Of a stretch of 64,000 nt of DNA, positions 38,901 through 50,900 are shown piece after piece. The stretch's first letter is position 1. Every line of letters begins with the position of its first letter. The position numbers and the translations under genes were made by a program. The notes below the pieces were generated by a model, which saw only the letters and a program-made list of their open reading frames with translations, made no database searches and was not told where the DNA came from. This DNA comes from Micrasema longulum (Eukaryota > Arthropoda > Insecta > Trichoptera > Brachycentridae): assembly GCA_022494885.1 (NCBI GenBank), contig JAGVSM010004575.1, forward strand, positions 47,944 through 111,943, in the 5' to 3' direction.

Positions 38901-41900
38901 ACAATTTGACTGCTATATATATATATATAATAGACTGCTATTAAATGATCATTAATTTTATTAAATATTATTTTGTAATTTATATATTTTTATCAGTGTA
39001 AAGGATCACTGGCCCTGCAATGTTTTGTTTCGCCTATGTTTATAAATGTATTGCTTGTAATAATATGTTAATTATTCACAATTTTTTTTTTAAATATTAT
39101 CTGGTTGCAATAAGATTAAAAATTATTTTAGCGACTTCAATAAATTAATTTTTATTGCAAATAAACATATACTGATGCAAATAAGTAAAAAACATTTATG
39201 GTAAGGATTTCGGCACGAATTGTTTTTTTTAAACATGTTTTTTTTTTTAAATAATGTGATAATAGATAATGTCGTATTGTATTTTTTTCTAAATATCACC
39301 AGAATAAATTATGCAGTTTAATTTAAATATATTCCTCGCTGGGAAAACTCGTGCCGAGGAGTATTTATATAAACGCATTTGACAATTTTAGTTTGGTTTA
39401 ATTGATTTATTTTTTACGCAAAGATAGACTTTTTACAAATCATACAATAAATATTTGATTTCATAAGTGTAGGTACTGTTGATTAATTATATTTAGACAT
39501 ACAAATAAACTACTGATTTGTTATTAAATAATAATATATTGTTTGCGAAAATACAAGACTTTTTTCTATTTAAGTATAATAGTTAATTTAAAGCCTAATA
39601 AAAAGTTCAATTATAGCCTTTAGGAATGATGTGTAAATAAATAATAGCTAAATTATATCGAATCCCACACAATCATTCATAACTAAATAGAAGCATAGAT
39701 GTTAAACAGAAATGTCGATTTTCCTTTTTTAATTATTAAATTATTAAAAGAACTATAGATTTTTCAACGGTCGTAGTCAATCTGTACAAATTGTATAACA
39801 TAGTTAAAATAATAAATTATAAGATGCATATTAAGATTATAAATCTTACATACTCGTACATCTTATGACGTATACATAAGCACATTATGAATGTTGTATA
39901 CGTTAGTATAAACAAATATATATTTTTAAACAGATTCAATTTTGGCTCATTGGGTATTGTTGAAATGTCAAGTAGTACTACGCACTTTTTTGACAGCTTG
40001 CCCACCACATACCGCACACCGCATTTGAGGACATAAATGTCCTTGGCGGTGCCCACATACACAGAAAAGTTGCTCGTTACCGAACGAGAAAAGCTGCCCT
40101 AAAGAGCTCTCTGTAATCTGGTAGCCTTAGCATCTTTGTGCTGAAAGAAGGTAATCCAGAAGTACATTATATGCACTTTATTGGATTGAGAAAAGGGGGA
40201 AGTGAATTTTTCACTGACTGGGATTAAATTGATTGGAGATGATTAATTCGTCGAAATGATTACAAAACTTTTTAAACAGTAAAATATTTTAGGATTACGG
40301 CAATAATTACCTGTTTGAATTCGCTACTATAATCATTTGTCCATATATTATGTAAAATGATTATTCAAGTAACATATTAAAATATATACCTACATAATAA
40401 GGACAATATTCACAACATTTGGATTTTTTAAACTCTCCCACATAGGTTGATTTAAAAAGCTATGAATTTTATATTCCCAAGTAAAAATATTTGCCTAGTA
40501 TTACATCGCTGAAACTGCTAATAATTCCTCTATTAAATCCTCATTACAATAGGTTCCCTTAGTGAGGACTCTCAAATTAATTTTGTTGGTATTATTTTCA
40601 AATAGTACATGATAATAGTTTTTTTATATTTTTCAATCCTTCACTATCATTCGAAATTTTTCACATTACTTGTGCTTACATAACCTGAGGAAATACCCGT
40701 GTGTTAAGAAATTTGTTTGAATAAAGTAAAAAATACTAATCGGAAAAGTCGCGAGTCGGGGTAATGATCGTCAATAATAAATTGATTTTTCCACCACCAA
40801 AAAAGTTGGTGATGTCATGTCTCTAGCTAATGTATTATTTCCAAAGGGTACTGGCCTGTATACTTACATTAATGGTGTCAGGGATGTACTTTACACATGA
40901 TATATATGTATAATGTATACCTATGTGCATATATATATATGCAGATAGCAATCAGAAATAAGCAGGTATGTAAATACCAATTGATATAAATTGTTTATTT
41001 TAAACTAACCTCGACTTCATTACAAACTTTTTGTATAATTTATCAGGGACAAAATGGTTAGGGTAGCAGCAACAAAGGGTTGTCAGGTCGAATCTCATTG
41101 TTATACTTACTTGAATGTTACCTAACCCAGATCTCATTCAGACTAATAATTATTAAAACAAATATAAATCTTTTTTAATTTTCTGTTTCCGGGCGGGTAA
41201 AGACTACAGTTATGTGTGTGAAATACAAACAGAGCCTTGGACGAGTGTTTCGACTCTATATGGCTGCTCTCAGATGAAAATCCTGAAAAGGAAAATCGAG
41301 TGGAGATAAGAGCGCCCCGTAGTGTAGTGGTAGGCTTGTTCACTTACCTAATTGAGGTCCTGGGGTCGGTTCCCAGTCGGGTTAACATGTGATATTGGTT
41401 TTAAATCAAGTTTTACACTGCAAAATTTCATTATTCCTGGAATTGGCACTTATAGATTATTGAAATACGATGTATTTACTTTACCAATACAGGGCCCTAT
41501 GGGATAAGGGTTTGATGATGATTAATCCAAATATAATTTCTCTATCTTAACACGGTATGCGACAATTTTATTTTGATGAAGTATTTGAACATTGTTTTTC
41601 TGTCACTCTCTTGCAAATGCCAAATTTAAAATCCTTAATATCTACAATCGGATCAAATACTTTCATAATCAACAATAATGATCGTCTAGAGTACTTTCAT
41701 ATCTTCAGTTTAGGATTCGGAAGGATTTTAACTGGTTTGATATTCTTGCTCAGATAAACCTTAATGCACCTCTCCGTAATTTGCGTACCAATCCTGTCTT
41801 TGCTGTGGGAAATTATAAAACTAACATCGGATTAACTCTGCCAAGGATCCTCAGAACGGTGAACGAAATCTCACGAAACGGTACTGTCGATGTGTTCCTA

Positions 41901-44900
41901 CAGCAAGGGCAGGCATTTAAGAAGTAAGCGGTGTGTCTCTCTTGACTCGCGATGTCACACTTGCCATTTCCGTCTAGATTATGCTATATACATACCTTTT
42001 GTTAATTATACACTTTGTTGATTTAAGTAGATTTTAAGTGATTTAATTTAGTTTTTTTTAGCTTTCTCAATATTCTCTTTGGTTTCAGAATGAAATTTTC
42101 TGTGTCGATTTATACCGCACATCCGAAGACGGCAGATAAAACTAGGCCCTTTTATGGATTTTTGGATGGTCCTAGCTACCATAAGAAACAATTCTTCAAA
42201 AAAGCAAAACGATAGAGACATACTTGTGGTCTGTAGTGTGTTAAAAAAACATTGCCTAGTGCCATAATCCAGGGAGAAAATACGAGAATACCTTTGTATG
42301 AATAAAAGTGAAACCGCGTTTCCTCTTAATCTTGATATCTCCCTAGGGTGTGAAATCCAGTCCCTATCACAAACATTTGGACGAAGTCAAAATATTGTTT
42401 ATAATTAAAACTGTCGATATATCAAAAAAGATAATTTGATATTTGTGGAAGTCAAAAGACTCTTTAAACACTTATTTATAATATCTGACACGAACCTGTC
42501 TATCTAAAAAAACTACGAGTCTACAAATATTAAGAAACATTTGAAGTATTGTTAGATACGAAATACAATTATTTTAGTCTTTTCACTAATCTTTTCTTTA
42601 GTTTTAGACTAAAAATAGATTTTTATTTAAAAAAAATGGTAACTAGAGGTAGTTTTTCACTGAACACCTACATGGGTAAGAATTAATTGAATGAGTTGTA
42701 ATTAGCTGAATAAACAGTTATATTTTTGGAGTCATTAATCGATACATCGACAGTGAAAACGATTTATTACGGAAAACTAAAATTTCCTGTATGGTAGATA
42801 TTTGAAATATGGAAAAAATTACGTAATTTAAAAATATAATAATATCCTTTTTGAAAGTGCCAGAAATGTACATAATATAATAATTATAACAAGGTCTCAG
42901 TAATTATATGTCGGCCTCGTGGTGTAGTGGTCAGCGCATTTGCCTACCGTGCAAGAGGTCTCGGGTTCGATTCCCGCCATGGTTGACATGAAATATTTAT
43001 TTTAAAAATGTATTTTTACACTAGAATGTTTCGTAGTCCCTGGACTGGCACCTTAATCGTAAGACTGATCATCTTACCTTAGCAAAAATGATCGAGATGC
43101 GCTGACAATGGTTTACCAATGAAGTGCCCTGTTCACCATTAGGTGCGAAAAGGGAATGATGATGAATTATTAAATCACTCGCCATTATGTTCGCAAGAAT
43201 TGTTTTTTATTTTACGTAATGGGAAACGTTAATGTAAATATACGTATTAAATTTATATAAAAAATTGTATTTAGTAGTAATATTGTATACTTATATTTTT
43301 TTAAACTAAACTAAAATATAGTAGCATCTTGAATTGTTCTCTCAACAAACGTTGTTTTTTTTAGTTTAATAATATTTTTAATAATCCAATGAGTCTCCAA
43401 ACAATATTAAAAATTGAAAAAGTATAAGCTAAATTTTTCCCACGCTGAATACACAAATTTCACTACCGATATCCAAAATAATATATATTCAAATGTGCTT
43501 TTTAACTAAAATATTTAATTTTCCTAGAACTGATCAGCTTCCGTTCATCTAAATAATTAAGATAGGTTTGCATTGCGAAAAATACTAATTATTTTATATG
43601 TTTTATTGTATACACAGGTCGGCCTCATAGGATACTGCATTTACTATGGAGACATTTACAGGATTATTAACGGTTATGATGACTGTGCTAACGTATGTGG
43701 AAGGCTCAATATGGATGAGATTGACCCGAGAAGTAGCTGCAAGAGGGAAGATATGACAAATAAAAGGTACGTAAATTTACTTTAAGTTGTTCAATTTTAG
43801 ACATGAATAATTAATCCATATATGTATAAAAGGCAATGTTCATATTTTTGTCCTCGATAGACTAAATAACTACTGCGCCGATTTTCGTGCGGTTTTTTAC
43901 AAAATAGTGAACTTTCCGCCGGGCATGTTTTTGGTCTTGAAATGTTCAATATAATTAGTAGAAAAAAAGTTAACAGCGTAAATGTCTTATGACGATAATG
44001 CATATACTAAAAAATTGGGAGAATTTTTAATTATGTCAAAAGAGTATGTATTTGTATTTTAATAACAAACAAAATAAGTTTTTTTGTGGATCCCATTAGT
44101 TGTTTTCTTCAAATTCCGTATAGTTTCTGTAGATTTATTTATTTTTACCGGATTAAAGTCAAATTAAATTTTCAGTTAATAAACCGACGAGCGAATCGAG
44201 ATTTTCTGTTTTTTTTGCCATAACTGAAATTTGTCGCGTAACCTACATTTAACATAATTTTTGTCCGCTTCTTTTCCAAGCTTAAAAATGAGCGCCAAAA
44301 TTTTAAAGAAATTGTAAAATTTTCTGCTTTTAAGATATTGTCATCCTACCGTCTTTAAATACCGCTTTCAAATATTGGCGGCTTTGTTCCCTCGATTTAA
44401 TGCGAACATCAGAACGAGGTGTCTAAAATGCTCATTTTCGTCTACTTGACATCCAATTTTAAGGCTTGAAACCAAATAAAATAATATATTATGTAATGAA
44501 AAAGCAAACACAACGTCTTGTAGAGCAGAAAATTTTCTTTCGAATGAAAACTACCTTTACTATTTTATTTTTACTTTTGGTGCTCATTTTGAAATTTGAA
44601 AAAAAAATGACACAACTTATCTTAACACCCAATACATACTTTCGATAAGACTGGGATGTACAAATATTTTTTAATGTTTTGAAATTTAAGATTTTAAATT
44701 ATTTTTTCTTAGATTTGTAGAAATAATTCAGGGATAGAATTTTAAAAAAAAAGACTGCTTATATTTGAATTACGTTCGGTTATTTTGCCTCCATTGGTTT
44801 TTTTTTTTACGAAATTTCAACTTATATTAGAGACGTAGGTACCTGAAAAAAGTGTTTATTTACATGTGTGCACATGTGTTTATTTAAGCACATGTGTGAT

Positions 44901-47900
44901 TCTCAGAACTTTTTTGTGACTTTGTCAAGTTAGCTCGTATATTTTAACGAAGCAAAAGAGCAACAATACATTCGTTATTGTTGTTGTATTTTAAATTAAA
45001 GTGATAATTTTCATTTATTGAAAAATGGACAACCTGTATAAGGGCGATATACGTTATGAAATTAAGATAGCATATTCAAAGCTTATACTCGTGTATAAAT
45101 GAAAGAAATCTAGCAACCTCAGGGCCGCGATTACAAATGCTATCTTTATCGGTACATATCGAGACAGTATAACGTTTAAAAAATATATTTATGTACGAAA
45201 ATGTGTATATTTGAATGAAAAATTAAAGTATCTTCGTCGGTAACCTGTAATTGAACATGTTTAGAAAGAAAGAAATGTGTACATACATATATTTTCCATA
45301 CAGAATATTTGATTTTACTTTGTAGGTACAGGTATATTTAACTTCCGATTGTAAAACGGGCCCAGCAGTCTGATTCTAAGTTCGTGATAAATAAACACGA
45401 GCTCGTGTTAACAGGGGTGCTATATATACGTTCGAAGTAAAGCGCGGCCGTGTCAATTTCAGCGTTAACCAGCGATAGCACGGACTCAGAATCAGACCGC
45501 AGGAAACATTTAACATTTTTTATTTTTTTAAAGGTGCTATGAGACTTTAATATTATGTTATGCATACCAGTGCTATTTTTTTTTAATGAATAATAATATA
45601 TATAGGTATATAAAACAATTTTTTTTTAAAGTGGAAAATCAATTTTGGTACCTACATAAAGTTCCCCATGTGGACAAGCATAGATACGTGTTAATTCTGT
45701 TTTGGGTTACTATGCCCCGTGTATGGATGAGTACAACTCATTACTTTGGATCGCATCGCAGCGTCCATCTTCGCGCATCAGGGCTAATTATCACATACAT
45801 GTATCGCGCGTTATTTTTCAGATTGCTGGTCATCAGTGCTGGCGGGCAGATTAACGTAGAAAGTAATCAACTACACCGGGCTTGTGTCGGTAAATGTGAC
45901 GATGTATCATTGTGAGTGCAAACTAATATTGTCATTCATTAATGCCACTATTTCATACTTTTGCACGCGATCTACCAATATGGAACCATAATATTATATA
46001 CCTTATACTCGCATATTTTTTTATAAATAATTATAATCGAGTCACGGAAAAAATAATGAATTTTTATTCGTGATATACTGTTCAAAACATTTAAACAAGA
46101 AGGTATTAAATGACGTTTAATGTGTTTTATCACGATGCAAAATATATGAATCGATGTTTATTGTTTTCAGCCGAGAATTTTTTAACCGATGTATTCCGAA
46201 AAAGAGTGAAAAGATTATAAATACATTTTTCTCTAAAACTGGAATATCGAACTTTTTCGAAGAGGTTACGGAAGATTTGCATCTTTGTTGGAAAGAAATA
46301 GTATATTTATGTCTTATTGCATTTGGTAAGTTCAGCATTATATATTTTCTACCCTGTTTTTTTTATACATTGCAAGCGGAAAATTTTTACGTGTATTTTG
46401 TATATATATAAAACTATTTTCCGATAAAATGTAAGTGTGTGCTTTATTTTTTTTATCAGTTGGTTACAGAGCTTATTTATTTATACACTTTTACATTGTT
46501 TGTATTCTATTTTTTATGCATAATAATGTTCCTTCACTGGGGTGTCCCGTGCCGAGGCAAGCCTTACATTAGTTATTTGACCCTGTCATTGACTACTTCA
46601 AGTGATTCTTTTATAAACTATGTAATGTCTACTATCTTGCTCTTGAAGCCGAACATTTTTTTTTATTGTTACATACTTATCTCGGATTTATCTTCGTCTT
46701 TGCTTGTAATCGATTCAAACTCAATTTTCATTTATAATGAAAATACACTGTCGTGTTACCTTTCACACGTGTACCTTGCAGAATAGTGGAAATTCTTAAA
46801 ACTTTTGAAATTTCGCGTCATTACAACTTACCGTTAATGAGTTTGGTTTTATACCAAAGAAAATCGAGAAGTGTTTTTCTTGGAAATAGCACGGTTAATC
46901 TGTAAACTGCTTTTTTAAGTGTTTTGTCTAAAATTACGTCACCAAAACTTAAAGCCAATGAGTTTGATTTTATACATATTTGGATTGAAAATAGTACGGC
47001 TAACCCATGAAATTATATTTAAAATGACATCTAAATTTCACGTCCCTACGACTTTCCGTAATTCTTGTGACGGACAAACAAACTCACTATCTGTTTTATA
47101 ATATATATAAAATAATGTATCATAAAAATAATTGCTATGAAAATCAGTTTTTACGGAAAATTTGTTTTGATTACAGTGTTTTCAGTTATAATTCTTATAC
47201 TGTTCCGTTTCGTGGTCGGATTTGTGATATGGATTGTGCTCGTTGGAGTCGCGCTCTCTACAATTATTGGAACTGCTTTCCTGTGGTAAGTTCCCGGGAA
47301 AACATATAATCCTATAGTAATTTTTTGAAACTCTATATATTACAATGTATACTTAAATAGTTGATGATTAAAAAGGTCAAAAAAAAAAGTAAACTAAAAT
47401 GGTGTTACGCGTTTTGCGTGAACATAAAATCTAAGGTGCTGACCTTATGGTTTTAAATCCCCCGCGTCTGCGCCCGTTATAATGTTATATATTTTATTCT
47501 GTAGAATTTACCAATGTTTTTTTTTTGGTTGGTAAAAAAATATTTTGCGGTTATCGCGATTAATAAATAGCGATTAGCCCAAATATTTCATTTTAGAGGG
47601 CCATTTTCAACGAGTTGTACATAACTCACTTTTAGAAAATGGGAATCAAGTTGGGGTAGAGTTGTATTCGAATCACGGACCTTTGAGCCGTGAGTCCGAG
47701 ACCACAACCGATTCATTATTATTAACCTTATATCATATTATTATTCAAGTGGAAATAAGTCTGACTTCTTATGTAGTGGTTGACGCGTTCGCCTACCATT
47801 ATTTAGCTCCTGGGTTCGATTCCTGGCAGGGTGGACGTGAAACATTGATTTTAAAGGTTTTTTGAATTGCAATATTTCATTGTTCCTGGATCTAAAAATG

Positions 47901-50900
47901 AACCCTTAACCTTTATGTAACAGGCGATCAAACTAAGCGACATGTGGTTTACAAATGCACTGCCCTATGCACCACTGGATGAGAAAGAGGGGTTGATGAT
48001 GAAAAAAAATTGCATCCCTTTTCAAAAAACAAATTGTCATTAATTTCTGTGACATTGTCGAACACCAACTTTATTGATTTTTTTTATCATAGGGTGACTT
48101 GGGCAGGTGAGAGGAATGAACTGAATAAGGTGGAGGAGAAATCGCAAGATGAGGTGAGCAAGCGACGCGTGTACAGTTACCTGGCATACTCGATCCTGGC
48201 CACTGTGGTCACGGCTGTGGTACTTCTCGTCTTACTTGTCATGAGGAAGAGGATCAGACTCGTCACACAATTGTTCAAGGAGGCGGGGAAAGCTATCAGC
48301 AGTATGCCACTATTGCTCTTTGAACCCGTTATGGTAATCAGATTCTGCTTCATTATTACTCAAATCACCCCATCAGGAACACGATGAATTTATCTTCAAA
48401 AAAAAAAGAATACTAATAATTTATTAATCGTTATATAAAAGAAATATTCAATAAATAATAACACATAAATTATTGAGTTTTTCAAAATTATTTTAGTTTT
48501 ACTTTCTAGTTTTTTTTTGTCGGCCTCGTGGTGTAGTGGTCAGCAAATTGCCTAGCAAGCATAAGGTCTCGGGTTCGATTCCCAACGTGGTTGACATGAC
48601 TTGAACTGGCATCTGAAGCATAAGACTGATCATCTTACCTTCATGTAACAAAAATGATTAAGATACGCTGCGATTGGTGTACCAATACAGTGCCCTATGC
48701 ACCGTTAGGTGCGGAAAAGAAATGACGATGAAATTAGTTTTATTAACAATATTTTGAGTATGCCCAAATGCATGTAGACAAGGCTGGATTTCACTCCCTA
48801 GGGAGTAATTAAGATTCAAATTTATTGCAACAGACAGGGAAAACATTTTTGAGAAGGGAATGTGTAAGTCTAGGCTTCATTAAAAGTTTTTATTTGTACA
48901 TTACCGTAGACATAAAAATAATAAGATCGACTCTCTTACCTTCATGTGATTATCTCTTTTACCTTTACGTGATTATCTCTCTTACCTTCACGTGATTATC
49001 TCTCTTACCTTCACGTGATTATCTCTAGAGATAACATTTCAACTGGTATTCCTTCTACAGTTCCCTTTGTGCAACAACCATCGTTTTCCACTCAATCATC
49101 AATGAGACTAATAACACCAATAAAATTATCATATTAATGTTATTCATTTATGTTCCAGACTTTCGCTGCTCTGGCTCTTACTGTTGGCCTGTGGATATAC
49201 TTGAGTTTATGGGTGGAAAGTGCTGGGTTTATAACTCTTGAAACCAATCAAAGCTTCCATTACCGCAAGGATATCACCATGAAAGTAATTGATTAACTTA
49301 AACCCTAAAATTACCTCATTTATTATTATTTAAATAATGTCTTAGAAGGTCATCAATTAATAACATTTTATCCTAAGCACTCTTAAATAAGTTTTGCATA
49401 CAATATTTATATACTATAATAATAATAAAATAACAACAATAGTCATGGTAAATTGTTTTTTTTTTCAGGTTTGCAGATGGTACAACCTTTTTGCTTTATT
49501 TTGGTTCACACAATTTATAATTGGGTGTCAGCACATGCTTATAGCGGGAGCCGTGGCCACTTGGTTCTTCACTAGGTAATTCAAACTATGGTCCTTAATA
49601 TTTTTCACGTTCTGAAGTGTGAGATCAGCATTAAAATGTGTGAATTTATTGCCTTTCAGAAATCAAAAGAATTTGTCTTCACCGATAACCAAAAGTTTAT
49701 ATAATCTAGTGAGATTCCACTTGGGTACCGTGGCACTGGGCTCCTTATTAATTGCAATTGTTCAAATGTTGAGAACTATTTTAACCATCCTTCAGAAAAA
49801 ATTCAAAGGTTCAACAAATAGTCTGGCACAATGTATATTCAAATGTTGCCAATGCTGTCTGTACTGCTTTGAAAAGTTTCTGCAGTATCTGTCGAGAAAT
49901 GCGTACATTGAAACAGGTAAGTGCAAACTTTTGAAGATAATATCAAAACTACTGATGAAGTTGTTTAGTTATTTACATATATATTGTAAAAATCAGTATT
50001 TGCATTCTTATGATTAACCAAAGTTTGGTGCCATTTTCAACAAGTTGTAAATAACTCACTATTGGAAAATGGAAATCAAGTTGTGGTAGAGCGGGGTTCA
50101 AATCTTGGACCTCTGATCTTTAACTCCGCAATACTAGTCACGGGACCACAACCACAATTTATATTGTTACTGATTTGTGTAAATAACCTTTGACTAGAAT
50201 ATATTGCAGAAAATAAATCTGGAATAAATGATTCAATGTGCCATAAATTAATTAGCCCTTAACTACATAAAAGCTGCACCTTGAGTGTAAATTTGTATAA
50301 TGAATATAGCCACTCCTAAGGACCATTGTGTACGGGTTACACGATAGGGAGTGGTAATTACATCATAGGGGGATGTAACTATACATAAATATTCAGTAAC
50401 CTAAGGGAAGGGCAAAATGTATTGTTTTAAATTGCAATATTTTTAAGGTGTGTTGTGTTTTACGACTAAAATAAAATTGGACCTAATATTAGGTGTGGCG
50501 CGAGTTGTAACTCCTCATCACACTAATTCAAATGTACAAATATACATATTATGTGTAAACTTATTTTCGATTTAAAAAAAAAAAAAAAAAAACCATATCC
50601 ATGTGTCCGAAATTTATCAATATGATTTGCAAAGAGCAACATTTAAGAAAACTGAATGTTCTTCATAGGCAAAATCGTTATAAGTGATCACTTAAACTAT
50701 CCAATGTCAAGTTATAAGCCCTGTAAATGTCTAGACTTCCATATCGTGGGTATTCTGCGAAAAAGCACTAAGTCAAAATTACTACTTCTGAGATAATTGA
50801 AGTTCAAAGTTTGTAACGAAATAACTTCTTTTTTTTAATACTAAAAATTACTAAGCCAACTTGAAAAAATGGTAAATTGATCTATTTACTACATTTTATT

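Noticed and set aside
42905..42985. Functional tRNA gene (A and B boxes at SINE heads, also at 48518, 31160, 27160 and 29036)
   Set aside because: No acceptor stem pairs, the same head occurs in many diverged copies, and each is followed by a SINE body with an ATG-repeat tail.
45586..45915. 109-codon plus-strand frame as a separate gene
   Set aside because: Its 3' part is CTL1 exon 4 (45822-45911), and the 5' part is intron with no coding resemblance.
46439..46786. 115-codon hydrophobic frame as an additional CTL1 exon
   Set aside because: It lacks suitable splice sites in phase, and exons 5 and 6 join directly with good family similarity.
50574..50592. A19 run as a retrotransposon poly(A) tail
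   Set aside because: No element body could be aligned on its left side and no target duplication was found.
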